Source: Bacteroidota bacterium (GTDB lineage Bacteria > Bacteroidota > Bacteroidia > JABEUT01). Taken from it: a stretch of DNA of 64,000 bases. How positions within the stretch are numbered: the first letter of the stretch is position 1; every line of letters starts with the position of its first letter. The stretch covers positions 1 through 64,000 of the forward strand of contig JABDCA010000003.1 of assembly GCA_013288345.1 (NCBI GenBank), read 5' to 3'. The notes under the pieces are model-generated. The model saw only the letters and a list, made by a program, of their open reading frames with translations. It had not been told where the DNA came from and ran no database searches. The position numbers were made by a program, and so were the translations under genes. Shown one piece after another: positions 50,583-59,835 of this stretch.

Positions 50583-51368
50583 TCAATGTGCTGTCCAGCC
50601 ACCATCAATTGAAAGCGCTGCACCGGTTATCATTCTTGCATCGTTGCCTGCTAAATAAAGAGCTAAAGCTGCTACCGATTCAATGTCTACAAATTCTTTA
50701 ATGGCTTGCGGCGCAAGCATAATATCGCTTACTACTTTTTCTTTCGATATGTTGTGGGCCTTTGCCTGGTCTTCTATTTGCTTATCTACCAAAGGTGTTT
50801 TTACATAACCGGGACAAATAGAATTAGCAGTTATACCAAATTCAGCGCCTTCTAATGCCAGTACTTTGGTGAGCCCTACCAGGCCATGCTTGGCTGCCAC
50901 GTATGCCGATTTAAATTCAGATGCTACCAAACCATGTGCCGAAGCAATATTGATTATCCTGCCGAACTTTTTGTTTTTCATTCCCTTCCATACTGCTTTT
51001 GATGTGTGAAACGAGGAAGAAAGGTTAATACCTATAATGGCATCCCATTTATCATTCGGGAAATCTTCAATTGGCCCCACAAATTGTATGCCTGCATCAT
51101 TTATCAATACTTCAATACTGCCAAACTTACTTTCTCCTTCTGTTACCATTGCTGCTATTTCATCAGGCTTAAGCATATTGGCCGGTGAGTACATGGTACC
51201 CACGTTGAATTCCTTAGCTACCACCGCTGCAATATCGGGCCCTTCTTTTTCGAGGCCGTTGAATATAATGTTGTAACCTGCTTTTGCAAAGGCTCTGGCT
51301 ATGCCAAATCCTATTCCGCTGGTGCTGCCTGTTATTAATACGGTTTGTGTTTTCTTAACTGTTTCCAT
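50583..51368 (-). CDS. bdhA: 3-hydroxybutyrate dehydrogenase (SDR family)
   Basis: 261 residues. Rossmann nucleotide-binding motif TGSTSGIG (14-21), NDAG (90-93) and the catalytic Ser143-Tyr156-Lys160 triad (ASAHG... YVAAK). The length and the C-terminal ALSIDGGWTAH agree with D-beta-hydroxybutyrate dehydrogenase, which makes acetoacetate with NAD. It is the first gene of the bdhA-patatin-adc operon. Confidence 0.88.
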   Translation of the reverse strand: METVKKTQTVLITGSTSGIGFGIARAFAKAGYNIIFNGLEKEGPDIAAVVAKEFNVGTMYSPANMLKPDEIAAMVTEGESKFGSIEVLINDAGIQFVGPIEDFPNDKWDAIIGINLSSSFHTSKAVWKGMKNKKFGRIINIASAHGLVASEFKSAYVAAKHGLVGLTKVLALEGAEFGITANSICPGYVKTPLVDKQIEDQAKAHNISKEKVVSDIMLAPQAIKEFVDIESVAALALYLAGNDARMITGAALSIDGGWTAH

Positions 51369-51522
51369 GGGGTTTATTTGGTTTTAAAAAGGCAAATATA
51401 TAGGGTTTGAATGGTTAGGGTTTATAACTTTTCGACCAAATATTACATTATTTACTGACGCTGTAATGTTACGCTTTTGTTATGGCAATGTGTAGTATAA
51501 CTAACAGTTGTATGTTTATTTA
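51369..51522. other. Promoter-side gap of bdhA
   Basis: The sequence before bdhA contains a caaatata box (51393; minus-strand TATATTTG), a good -7 element. No further gene. Confidence 0.5.
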
Positions 51523-51652
51523 GTTGCCACGACCTTTAGGTCGTGGAAGAGGATTAGAATAATAAGGGCTTTAGCCTAAATAATTTTTCAGTGTTTTGGC
51601 TAAAGCCCATATATCCGAATATCAATACCACGACCTAAAGGTCGTGGCAATT
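51523..51652. mobile_element. REPIN-like non-autonomous element 2
   Basis: gttgccacgacctttaggtc (51523) and ccacgacctaaaggtcgtgg (51628) as ends, ggctttagcc and ggctaaagcc inside. Same length and organisation as 47803-47932, with sequence differences only in the middle. Confidence 0.8.
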
Positions 51653-51842
51653 AATAAATTGAACACTGATATAGGATTAATATAAAAACAAACGAGGACG
51701 CTCCCGCATGCTTAGCGTACTATACGTGAATGATGTAATTTCTTTAGGCTTAAATACAAGCCTATACCGGGTAAGCGGGTATACTTTTGTAACCTGAAAT
51801 ATAACGAACGGAATACTCACAAATTTTAAATAAAAAACGATC

Positions 51843-52460
51843 ATGAAAAGCACAAACGGTAAACAAACAGAAATTTTGAAGAAAAGCATGGATAACGCTT
51901 TTAAAAACTCAAAAGAAAGTATCAGGTCTGTAATTCAATCGAATACAAAGCAATTTGATTCGGCTGTTGAAGCAAACAAAAAGACCTTCGACACCATAAG
52001 TAAAACCCTGAATGAAAAGGAAATAGACGCTTCTATTGTCAATTCGTTTAAAACCGCTTTTGGTAAGAGCATTAAAATGTCGGAAGATGTAATTGATTCA
52101 ATAATTGATTCGCACAGTAGCCGTATTAACGATAGTATTGACTTTACTACCCGTTTTATGGAGATCATCAGTACTTCAGACTTCAATAAAAAGGAAGGCC
52201 TTAGTAACCTGATGGAACTGGTAATGGAAAACCTGGAGAGATCAGCTGCCCTTTCGATGCACAATATGGAAAAGATAGGTACCGCATATAACGAACACCT
52301 AACTATGGCAGTGGGCTTTAACAAAAAGTTTGCCGATAAAATGAGCTCGCAGATAACAGCCATGTATAAGGTACAACCTAAAACCATGGACAGTTTTTCT
52401 GCTTTAGATATGGTTACCGAATGGTGGAAGAAGGATATTGCTGAAAAGGCAAAGGCGTAA
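51843..52460 (+). CDS. Phasin-like helical protein
   Basis: 205 residues, almost all amphipathic helix: IRSVIQSNTKQFDSAVEANK, GKSIKMSEDVIDSIIDSHSS, SAALSMHNMEKIGTAYNEHL. No signal peptide or transmembrane helix. The composition and helix pattern resemble phasins, which coat PHB granules. The location across from the bdhA-patatin-adc operon supports a PHB context. It is not a confirmed family member; a phaC gene is not in the window. A TACTTTTG box (about 51780) precedes it. Confidence 0.6.
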   Translation: MKSTNGKQTEILKKSMDNAFKNSKESIRSVIQSNTKQFDSAVEANKKTFDTISKTLNEKEIDASIVNSFKTAFGKSIKMSEDVIDSIIDSHSSRINDSIDFTTRFMEIISTSDFNKKEGLSNLMELVMENLERSAALSMHNMEKIGTAYNEHLTMAVGFNKKFADKMSSQITAMYKVQPKTMDSFSALDMVTEWWKKDIAEKAKA

Positions 52461-52477
52461 TTTGTATTAATAATTTT

Positions 52478-52515
52478 ACCCTGCAATTAATAAACTGATT
52501 GCAGGGTTTGTTTTA
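52478..52515 (+). terminator. Terminator of the phasin-like gene
   Basis: Perfect stem ACCCTGCAAT / ATTGCAGGGT followed by TTGTTTT. Confidence 0.8.
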
Positions 52516-52628
52516 TACCAAAATTCGGTTGGTATGCCAAGAAGCCCTCCGGGCTTCCTTTATTTCAATGAGAATATATTCCATCCCTCTCCTTGAGCAA
52601 GGAGAGGGTTAGGGTGAGGTCTATTAAA

Positions 52629-52668
52629 ATAAAAAAGCCCATAAGCCATTTGGCTTACGAGCTTCTTA
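52629..52668 (-). terminator. Terminator between convergent genes
   Basis: AAAAAAGCCC...TAAGCCAtttGGCTTA...GCTTcTT: stem with A and T tracts, able to end the minus-strand YceI transcript. A ctctccttgagcaaggagag palindrome lies just upstream (52590). Confidence 0.65.
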
Positions 52669-52682
52669 CCTGTAGAATTAAC

Positions 52683-53240
52683 TTACGATTGCTTAACCAG
52701 TTCTATTTCGCAGCTTATTGAAACCTCATCGCTTACCAAAACTCCGCCTGTTTCCAGGGCAGCGTTCCAGTTCAGGCCAAAATCTTTACGGTTTATCTTT
52801 CCGTTAACCGAGAATGCAGCCTTGTGGTTACCCCATGGGTCTTTTGCAATTCCGCCAAATTCAACATCAAACTTTACTTGTTTTTTAATGCCTTTAATGG
52901 TCAAATCGCCCCATAATTCAAAGCTACCATCGTTATCGTATTTTTCAACGGTATTGGCAGTAAAGTGTATTTCTTTGAATTTTTCTACGTCGAAAAAGTC
53001 CGGGCTCTTTAAGTGGCCATCTCTTTTTTCGTCGCCGGTGCTTATAGATGCCGGGTTTACAAAAAAGTCGGCTTCCACGGTCATAAAGTTTTCGCTGGTG
53101 GTGTAAATGCTTCCGTCAAATTCTTTGAACGAACCTTTTACATTAGCTATCATAAGGTGCTTTACCTTAAATCCAATTTCGGAGTGTGCAGGGTCTATGC
53201 CCCATTTTGTTTTTGTGATTGTTGCTTCTGCAGTTGTCAT
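52683..53240 (-). CDS. YceI-family lipid-binding protein
   Basis: 185 residues, the usual length for the lipocalin-like YceI barrel. Start WGIDPAHSEIGFKVKHLMI, then VKGSFKEFDGSI, and the typical DLTIKGIKKQVKFDVEFGG. No signal peptide, so probably cytoplasmic, unlike many periplasmic YceI proteins. YceI proteins bind isoprenoids such as polyprenyl compounds. Single gene. Confidence 0.9.
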   Translation of the reverse strand: MTTAEATITKTKWGIDPAHSEIGFKVKHLMIANVKGSFKEFDGSIYTTSENFMTVEADFFVNPASISTGDEKRDGHLKSPDFFDVEKFKEIHFTANTVEKYDNDGSFELWGDLTIKGIKKQVKFDVEFGGIAKDPWGNHKAAFSVNGKINRKDFGLNWNAALETGGVLVSDEVSISCEIELVKQS

Positions 53241-53343
53241 GATAATAGAGTTTTAAAATTTTATAATGCAAAGGTGCATGGTAAATGCGAAATTGAGATT
53301 AACCTAGATTAAGAAATGAAAAAAATCGACGAACCGGAATAAT

Positions 53344-54267
53344 TTAGTTGTCAATTTTATGCTTCACAACATACTTAATGCCAATCTTGAAGCCTATTAC
53401 TGGTGTAATTGGAGCTATGGTATAGCCAAATGGCCCAAGTTGTGTGGGTTGATAGGGGTAATAGGGGCTGCCTTTGGCTGCAGTTACATTGTTGAACATA
53501 ATACGGTTGTGAATACCAAAGCCATAAAAGAAATCAAGTAGCAGGCCACCGTCTCCTCCAATTTCATATCCACGTAAAATATCAAATCCATAAACATGGG
53601 CTTTTTCACTCATGGTATATGATATTTTCAGCTCCTCTGTAGGTTGATCATAAAAGGTAACATTATTGAACCATTCAGATTTGTAAACAAGTTGCAGGCA
53701 CCAGTACCGCTTAGGTTTACGTAAATCGTAACGTTTAAAGTAGAGCTTAAAGGCATTACCTGTATATACAGTACCGGGGTTGGTGTATTGCCCATTGGCA
53801 AAGGGATTTACAGAAAAAGTAGTGCTAGGCTGAATAATGCCTGCATAGGCACCAATAGCTATGCGGTTCCACAAATATTCCAGACTAATGTTTAGTTGTG
53901 GAAATATATATTGTGCAAGGTCGCTGGAAATTGAAATGCCACTTGATTGCGGGGGTGGAGGCGGTAGAGGTGGGGGCGGAGGCAAGCTAAGTTTAACCGA
54001 ATCTGCCTTATGTATAGAGTCGGTTTTTGCATTTTGGCAATGATAATAAACACCCCCATCAATAAAATCGATTGCCGTAGGTATTTCAAATACAAACAGG
54101 CCAAGCAAAACATCTGCCGATAATGCAGCAGGGTTTAATTCTCTTCTCGGTTCTCCCTTTTTAGGCTTATGGCTTTGGCAGTAGTTTATTTTACCACCAA
54201 ATACAGTGCCGCAGCCACTATTAAGCAATAACAGAAATAGTATAGATATATAAATGAGGTATCTCAT
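53344..54267 (-). CDS. Lipoprotein with YceK-like start and beta-barrel-like domain
   Basis: 307 residues. Lipobox LLNSGC (Cys about 19), then a YceK/YidQ-like stretch (LLGLFVFEIPTAIDFIDGGV), a run of prolines (about 95-110) and a C-terminal domain (about 115-307) closely related to the 58944-59732 protein (SDLAQYIFPQLNISLEYLWN, RIAIGAYAGIIQP, GFGIHNR). The C-terminal region looks like the DUF3575-type beta-barrel of Bacteroidota. Confidence 0.7.
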   Translation of the reverse strand: MRYLIYISILFLLLLNSGCGTVFGGKINYCQSHKPKKGEPRRELNPAALSADVLLGLFVFEIPTAIDFIDGGVYYHCQNAKTDSIHKADSVKLSLPPPPPLPPPPPQSSGISISSDLAQYIFPQLNISLEYLWNRIAIGAYAGIIQPSTTFSVNPFANGQYTNPGTVYTGNAFKLYFKRYDLRKPKRYWCLQLVYKSEWFNNVTFYDQPTEELKISYTMSEKAHVYGFDILRGYEIGGDGGLLLDFFYGFGIHNRIMFNNVTAAKGSPYYPYQPTQLGPFGYTIAPITPVIGFKIGIKYVVKHKIDN

Positions 54268-54339
54268 TCGCCGGATAATGGTATAACAAATTTAACAGAT
54301 ATTTTTGAAAAAGCAAGAATTTCCATAATAGTGTTTTGG

Positions 54340-54424
54340 AAACCCGAAGAGTTTCAATGTGAGTAGCCATCGGTGTAACCGATGGTGAAATAGCAACACA
54401 TAATAGCAGCCCTTCGGGCTTCTT
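54340..54424. repeat. REP-like element near the P-loop gene
   Basis: gccatcggtgtaaccgatgg (54367) is a short palindrome, and agcccttcgggct ending in ttctttt forms a terminator-like hairpin. A relative of the second part is at 52543-52560 (agccctccgggct). It may belong to a second REP family. Confidence 0.6.
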
Positions 54425-54856
54425 TTAGACTAATGCCACTATCTTTTCGGCAAAAGCGCCATCGTCAATGCGTTTAAGCGAATCGACAGGCTGGGTAGTT
54501 TTGTCAATGAATGTATGCTTTGCATACTTTTTTATTACACCCATACTGTCATAATCATCGGTGCAGGCGCAAATGGCTTTGGTGCAACCGGCTTTTGCAA
54601 AGTCAGCCAGAATTTCTTCTAACGCTTCTTTGTCGTTTTCGCCAGTGGTTAAGCCAATCACTTTCCCGTTAAGGCTCAGTATATCATAAAAATCTCTGTT
54701 GCCTGTTATATCTACACCTAAAAAATTACGTGTTTCAGGTTCACCGTAATGTCCTGTTACCTGTTTGTAACCGGCATGTAACAGTAATTGGTAGGCAATG
54801 TTGAGTGTTTGTGTTTTTCCACAGTTCGATGAACCTTTTAATACTATTATTTCCAT
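54425..54856 (-). CDS. Small P-loop NTPase
   Basis: 143 residues. Walker A GSSNCGKT (about 8-15) near the N-terminus, with a following helix SQTLNIAYQLLLHAG-like region. Residues CAC near 95 and a TTQPVDSLKRIDD C-terminus. No known family recognised. It lies 6 bases downstream of the MoxR-like gene, so it is part of that operon. Confidence 0.7.
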   Translation of the reverse strand: MEIIVLKGSSNCGKTQTLNIAYQLLLHAGYKQVTGHYGEPETRNFLGVDITGNRDFYDILSLNGKVIGLTTGENDKEALEEILADFAKAGCTKAICACTDDYDSMGVIKKYAKHTFIDKTTQPVDSLKRIDDGAFAEKIVALV

Positions 54857-54862
54857 AAACGT

Positions 54863-56347
54863 TTAGTTATTTTCTTCTCCGGTCAACAGATCTTTTTCCG
54901 AGAACATAGAGCCCAACAGGTCCTTGAACTGTATGCTGCGTTCCAGGCTCTTTCGGCCAATAAGCGAGTGTTCTGATAAAGCAAACAGTACAAACTCCAT
55001 CATCAGGGTTTTATCGGTGTCGTTCAGTTTCGGTACATATTCTTCTACAACCTCTGCCAAACCCGGAATTGCTTTTAATCCTTTGCTGTAGTTTTTGTCG
55101 GTTTCTAAAAACATACAATCAACCGTGTTGCCATCGCTAAACCAGTTGAGGATAGTTTGATATGGACTTGGTTGCTTTTTCTTTTTCAGTTTACCGGGGT
55201 CGGGGAAGTTTTGCAAAAACTCATTGCGTATAGCACGGCCCAATAAGTTCTGTGCTACTATGGCGGCGCCTTCCTGTTCGCCTTCATACACTAATTCTAT
55301 TTTTCCGTTAACGGATGGAATAACTCCTGATAGGTCAACTATACGGGCAATGGTACTCTTTTCGCCGTTCAGTAACATACGGCGTTCGGCGGTGCTTACC
55401 AAATTCTCGTATGCCGAAATGGTTAACCTTGCCGATACTCCGCTCTTGGAATCTACAAACTCATTTTCGCGTGCTTCGAATGCAATGCGTTCAATAAGTG
55501 TCGCAAGCAGATCGCCCACTATAATGTTTTTCTTTTGCTCGGCAGTAAGTTTTGCTTCCTGTGCTGTAATTTGTTTCGACAGGCCAATGCTCTTGGGGTA
55601 GTGTGTAAGTATCTGGCTGCCTATACGGTCTTTTAACGGAGTTACTATGCTGCCGCGGTTGGTATAGTCTTCGGGGTTAGCGGTAAAAATAAATTGTATG
55701 TCGAGGTTTATACGCAGTTTAAATCCGCGTATCTGTATATCGCCTTCCTGCAAAATGTTGAACAAGGCTACTTGAATACGTGCTTGTAAATCGGGTAATT
55801 CGTTAATTACAAATATGCAGCGGTTACTGCGCGGAATAATGCCATAGTGTATTACACGCTCGTCGGCATAGCTAAGGCGCAGGTTAGCAGCTTTAATAGG
55901 ATCTACGTCGCCAATCAAATCGGCCATTGATACATCGGGTGTTGCCAGTTTCTCCACATATCGCTCCGACCTGTGCAGCCAGGCAATAGGTGTTTTGTCT
56001 TTCAGTTCTTCGACCTTGCTTTTTCCAAAACCCGATATAGGGTTCAGCGGATCGTCGTTCAGCTCGCTGCCTTCTATAATTGGTATGTACTCGTCAAGCA
56101 AATCGGTAAGCTGGCGTGCTATACGGGTCTTTGCCTGTCCGCGTAGGCCAAGCAGGTTAATATTGTGGCGCGATAATATGGCACGTTCCAGTTCAGGTAT
56201 TACGCTGTCTTCAAAACCAATGATGCCTTTAAATACGTTTTCTTTTTTCTTTATCTTCTCTATCAGGTTATCGCGCAGCTCATCCTTAATGCCTTTGGGC
56301 TTGTAACCGCTCTTTTTTAATTCGCCTAATGTTTTGCTATTGTTCAT
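54863..56347 (-). CDS. MoxR-like AAA+ ATPase (magnesium-chelatase type)
   Basis: 494 residues from the ATG at 56347; a GTG 30 bases upstream is less likely. Walker A is GLRGQAKT (67-74), which fits the MoxR family; the Walker B position reads VINELPD, with Asn where Asp is usual. Sensor motif FTANPEDYTNRGSIVTPLKD and the arginine-finger region follow. The C-terminal part (about 380-494) is unusual for simple MoxR proteins. Works with VWA proteins as a chaperone for complex assembly or metal insertion; the VWA gene is next to it. Confidence 0.85.
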   Translation of the reverse strand: MNNSKTLGELKKSGYKPKGIKDELRDNLIEKIKKKENVFKGIIGFEDSVIPELERAILSRHNINLLGLRGQAKTRIARQLTDLLDEYIPIIEGSELNDDPLNPISGFGKSKVEELKDKTPIAWLHRSERYVEKLATPDVSMADLIGDVDPIKAANLRLSYADERVIHYGIIPRSNRCIFVINELPDLQARIQVALFNILQEGDIQIRGFKLRINLDIQFIFTANPEDYTNRGSIVTPLKDRIGSQILTHYPKSIGLSKQITAQEAKLTAEQKKNIIVGDLLATLIERIAFEARENEFVDSKSGVSARLTISAYENLVSTAERRMLLNGEKSTIARIVDLSGVIPSVNGKIELVYEGEQEGAAIVAQNLLGRAIRNEFLQNFPDPGKLKKKKQPSPYQTILNWFSDGNTVDCMFLETDKNYSKGLKAIPGLAEVVEEYVPKLNDTDKTLMMEFVLFALSEHSLIGRKSLERSIQFKDLLGSMFSEKDLLTGEENN

Positions 56348-56391
56348 ATTTCTGTTTTTTAATTTATTCGAAGGCACCCCCTATGGGGGAA

Positions 56392-57486
56392 TTATCTGAT
56401 GTTTTTTTTCTTGTTCCGTTCAAAATCTTCAAAAATAAAATTACCTAGCCCTTGTAACGATGTGTAGAAAGCCTTACCATTGTTGGCCTCGGTAAAGTCG
56501 TGGACAAATTCTTGCAGGTATGGGTCGCGGGCAACCATAAAGGTAGTAATAGGTATTTTAAGCCTGCGGCAGCTTTGTGCAAGCGTTAGACACTTGTTTA
56601 TTATTTTGCGGTCGAGGCCAAAACTGTTCTGATAATACTGGCCATTTTCTTTTATGCAAGTTGGCTTGCCATCGGTAATCATAAATATTTGCTTGTTGGC
56701 ATTTTTGCGCCTGCGCAGCAAATCCATTGCCAGCTCTATGCCTGCAACCGTATTGGTATGGTATGGGCCGACCTGTAAATAGGGCAGGTCCTTTATTTTT
56801 ATTTCCCAGGCATCGTCACCAAAAACAATTATGTCGAGCGTGTCCTTAGGGTATTTGCGTTTGATGAGTTCGGCAAGGGCCATGGCTACGTTCTTAGCCG
56901 GTGTAATTCTATCCTCGCCATACAAGATCATGGAGTGCGATATGTCTATCATCAGCACTGTAGATGTTTGCGTTTTATGTTCCCGCTCTTTTACCTCCAG
57001 GTCATTCTCGGTGATCATAAAATTGCTGATGCCATTGTTTATCTGTGCATTCTTCATGCTTTCCAGCATCGATATCTGGTCCAGTGTATCGCCAAACTGA
57101 AATGGCCGTGAGTCGCTGCTAATTTCATCACCACTGCCGGTGTACTTGGTAGCATGGTTGCCCGATGTGCCTTTTTTTAACTTGCCGAATATTTTCTCGA
57201 GCGCCTGCTGTCGTATGGCCTGCTCTGTTTTAGGGGTAATGGCAATGTTGCCTCCGCCTGAAGTTTCTTCGCGTATATAGCCCCTGTCTTTTAATTCCTG
57301 TATAAAATCGCCTATGCCGTAATCGGGCTCGGTAAGTTTGTATTCCTTATCTAATTCGGTGAGCCAGCTAATGGCTTCATTAAAATCTCCGCTGGTATAG
57401 GTTATCAGTTGTTTGAAAATATCAAACAGTTTATCAAAAGGACTTTGATCAGGCTTATCGTAATTACTAAATCGGTACCCCAGCAT
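56392..57486 (-). CDS. VWA-domain protein (MoxR partner)
   Basis: 364 residues from the ATG at 57486 (the frame start at 57495 is TTG). The von Willebrand A domain starts near 170 with the MIDAS motif DISHSM (about 179) and has [10 protein letters not shown] and MITDGKP. The N-terminal 130 residues hold a helical region similar to the CoxE/BchD-type partners of MoxR ATPases. It precedes the MoxR gene by 44 bases. Confidence 0.86.
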   Translation of the reverse strand: MLGYRFSNYDKPDQSPFDKLFDIFKQLITYTSGDFNEAISWLTELDKEYKLTEPDYGIGDFIQELKDRGYIREETSGGGNIAITPKTEQAIRQQALEKIFGKLKKGTSGNHATKYTGSGDEISSDSRPFQFGDTLDQISMLESMKNAQINNGISNFMITENDLEVKEREHKTQTSTVLMIDISHSMILYGEDRITPAKNVAMALAELIKRKYPKDTLDIIVFGDDAWEIKIKDLPYLQVGPYHTNTVAGIELAMDLLRRRKNANKQIFMITDGKPTCIKENGQYYQNSFGLDRKIINKCLTLAQSCRRLKIPITTFMVARDPYLQEFVHDFTEANNGKAFYTSLQGLGNFIFEDFERNKKKNIR

Positions 57487-57707
57487 AACACGCAATAAAG
57501 TGTGAATTTAGGAATTAAAACGCTATACCGTGCTTGTAACATTCACTGATTGGGGAACAGGCGGTTGTTGCTGTGGAGTGGGGCGGTATACTTTATGGTA
57601 CCTGCCGGTTAATACTCATTCTCAATACGAAATATCGGTTTGCCTTTTATTGATTATATTAGAGTCTCGGAATTTGAAAGGATACCTTTTAAAGCCCAAA
57701 TATTGCA
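57487..57707. other. Gap upstream of the VWA operon
   Basis: No repeat family or promoter clearly seen; one long plus-strand open frame (57530-57811) has no protein character. The region may hold the promoter of the MoxR operon. Confidence 0.4.
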
Positions 57708-57791
57708 ATGAAAAAACTAATTGTTGTTATCGCCACACTTACCACTTCGGTATGTGCTATTGCCCAGGTAAATGGTGCGCAACCCCACTAA
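57708..57791 (+). CDS. Signal-peptide-only minigene
   Basis: 27 codons: KKLIVVIATLTTSVCAIAQ has n-region, hydrophobic core and a cleavage site AIAQ; only VNGAQPH follows before the stop. It looks like the remnant of a secreted protein that lost its mature part, or a short peptide. It lies 20 bases before the lipoprotein gene. Confidence 0.4.
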   Translation: MKKLIVVIATLTTSVCAIAQVNGAQPH

Positions 57792-57811
57792 TTATTAAAT
57801 TCTATTGCTGA

Positions 57812-58912
57812 ATGAACCCACTCAGGAAGGTTATATTTTTATTTGTTTTAGTAGGTGTTTTTTTATTCTCTTGTTCTAAATATTCCTTTACACCAAAGTA
57901 TTCTTCTCCGCCTACGGGGTATTATGATAAGGTTACAATGGGTACGGTTTATAATGGCAACCTGATAGTTGCCGGTCGTTTTACAACACTTTTTAATGGT
58001 TCAAATAATATTGCACAGTGGAATGGAAAGAGCTGGAGTGGGCTCGGTTCGGGATTATCTTGCGACTTTCAAGGGCAATCGATCTGGATAAAGTCTATGG
58101 CTGTTTATAATGGCAACCTTATTGTTGGCGGTATAATTAGCAGTGCAGGCGGGCAGGCTGTAAATGATATTGCCCAATGGAACGGTACATCATGGTCGCC
58201 CATGGCAAATGGGCAATACGGTAATGGTGTGAACGCTTTGGTTGTTTATAACGGAAATCTTATTGCCGGTGGAGATTTTTCTACTTCAGGTAGTTTTGGA
58301 ATTGCCCAATGGAATGGTACATCATGGGCTACCATGGGCACTAATTTAACCGGAATAATTGATGCGTTAGTTGTTTATAAAGGTAACCTTATAGCCGCAG
58401 GGGAAGATTATGGTTATGGTTCGGCAAAGCATCCGGCGCAATGGAATGGTGCTTCTTGGACAGCAGTGGGCGGAGGCTGTAACGGAGATATTAATTCACT
58501 TTTAATTTACAACGGTAATCTTATAGTACAAGGCAGTTTTGATAGCGCGGGTGGTGTTCCGTGTTCGGGAATTGCCCAATGGAATGGTACTGCATGGTCT
58601 GCATTAAGCAGTGGTGGAATGTACACCTCAGTTATGTATAATGGTATTTATTACCGGAATTTTAATTTTTTTAGCGATAGTGTTGTAAATGGCTGGAACC
58701 CATCTAACGGGGCAAATAGTGTTATAGGAACTTGTTTAAATACTAAAGATACCGTTAAAAATCCAAATTATGGAGGAGTGCAGGCAGAGGCCATGGCGTT
58801 ATGTGTTTATGATAGCACACTGGTAATTGGCGGATGGTTTAATTCTGTTAATGGAGTAAATACCAATGATAATATTGCCCAATGGAATGGAACTACCTGG
58901 TCTCCATTATAA
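57812..58912 (+). CDS. Lipoprotein with kelch-like 'IAQWNG' repeats
   Basis: 366 residues. Lipobox LFSCSK (Cys about 22), then about seven repeats of NGNLIVAGRF...IAQWNGTSWSALG form, spaced about 42-48 residues, which would build a beta-propeller. Similar repeats occur in surface proteins of Bacteroidota. Unlike many of them it has no T9SS sorting domain, so it is probably anchored by lipid. It is slightly irregular around residues 270-310, where a repeat is missing. Confidence 0.8.
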   Translation: MNPLRKVIFLFVLVGVFLFSCSKYSFTPKYSSPPTGYYDKVTMGTVYNGNLIVAGRFTTLFNGSNNIAQWNGKSWSGLGSGLSCDFQGQSIWIKSMAVYNGNLIVGGIISSAGGQAVNDIAQWNGTSWSPMANGQYGNGVNALVVYNGNLIAGGDFSTSGSFGIAQWNGTSWATMGTNLTGIIDALVVYKGNLIAAGEDYGYGSAKHPAQWNGASWTAVGGGCNGDINSLLIYNGNLIVQGSFDSAGGVPCSGIAQWNGTAWSALSSGGMYTSVMYNGIYYRNFNFFSDSVVNGWNPSNGANSVIGTCLNTKDTVKNPNYGGVQAEAMALCVYDSTLVIGGWFNSVNGVNTNDNIAQWNGTTWSPL

Positions 58913-58943
58913 GATTTACTGAGGAAAGATTACCTGAAAATAA

Positions 58944-59732
58944 TTATTCCGCAATTGTTTTTTTAATGGAATTGAACAAGCCTACCCTAATGCCAACTAC
59001 CGGAGTAAAATAGCAAACGTATCCAATATATGTTCCGGGAATAAGATAACCAGGATACGAATAATTATAAGGGCCGCTACCCCATTGATTAGAGTAAGTC
59101 AATGTTGAGGATGTTACATTATAATTCCTAACCCTGTCATGAACGCCAAAGCCATAAAATAAATCAAATCTTATTATATTCAGTAGATCAATTTGATGCC
59201 CGTGTAGGAGATCAATACCCCAAACTGTTGTTTTTTCATTTATAGTATAGTTATCGTACATAGCCTGATAAGGATACTCCTGACCATTATTCAATATGTC
59301 CATAAAGCTTACATTGTTATATCGTTCCGGTTTACATTCAAGCTGTAAACACCAATAAGTATTAGCCCTTTTTTTGCCATAGTATTTGAAATATGCTTTA
59401 AAGGCTTCACCACTGTAAACTGTTCCCGGCATTGTGTATTGGCCATTTGCCAGCGGGTTTACCTGGAAAACTAAATCAGGTTGTATAATTCCGCCATAAA
59501 TACCAATGGCCATTCTGTTCCAGCAATATTCGATGTTTATATTGGGTTGTAGTAAAATGTACTGTAATAGATCAGTTGAGACAGTAATTGTTCCGACATC
59601 TTTTTTGTTTGTTTGTTTTTGTTCGGGTACGGGAACAGAAATTGAATTATTTAAGGAAAGGCTATCATGTATCTGTGCTCCCAAAAACGATACAGGTAAA
59701 TAAAATAGTGCAGTAAATAAAAGCTTTTTCAT
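58944..59732 (-). CDS. Beta-barrel-like secreted protein, paralogue of 53344
   Basis: 262 residues from the ATG at 59732 (the TTG at 59735 is ignored). Signal peptide about 1-19 (ends FLGAQ). It shares with the 53344 gene the domain of about 190 residues: VSTDLLQYILLQPNINIEYC, RMAIGIYGGIIQPDLVFQV, GFGVHDR, and the C-terminal GIRVGLFNSI. It has neither the lipobox nor the proline linker of that paralogue. The pair brackets the MoxR-VWA and kelch genes. Confidence 0.75.
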   Translation of the reverse strand: MKKLLFTALFYLPVSFLGAQIHDSLSLNNSISVPVPEQKQTNKKDVGTITVSTDLLQYILLQPNINIEYCWNRMAIGIYGGIIQPDLVFQVNPLANGQYTMPGTVYSGEAFKAYFKYYGKKRANTYWCLQLECKPERYNNVSFMDILNNGQEYPYQAMYDNYTINEKTTVWGIDLLHGHQIDLLNIIRFDLFYGFGVHDRVRNYNVTSSTLTYSNQWGSGPYNYSYPGYLIPGTYIGYVCYFTPVVGIRVGLFNSIKKTIAE

Positions 59733-59835
59733 CAAGTGGATGGCTTACGCTTAGTTAAAACAAATGTAATAAATATAAGTAATTTCCGAAAGCTGTAAGT
59801 GGTAAGGCATTATGATGGTAGTTAATTAGATGAGA

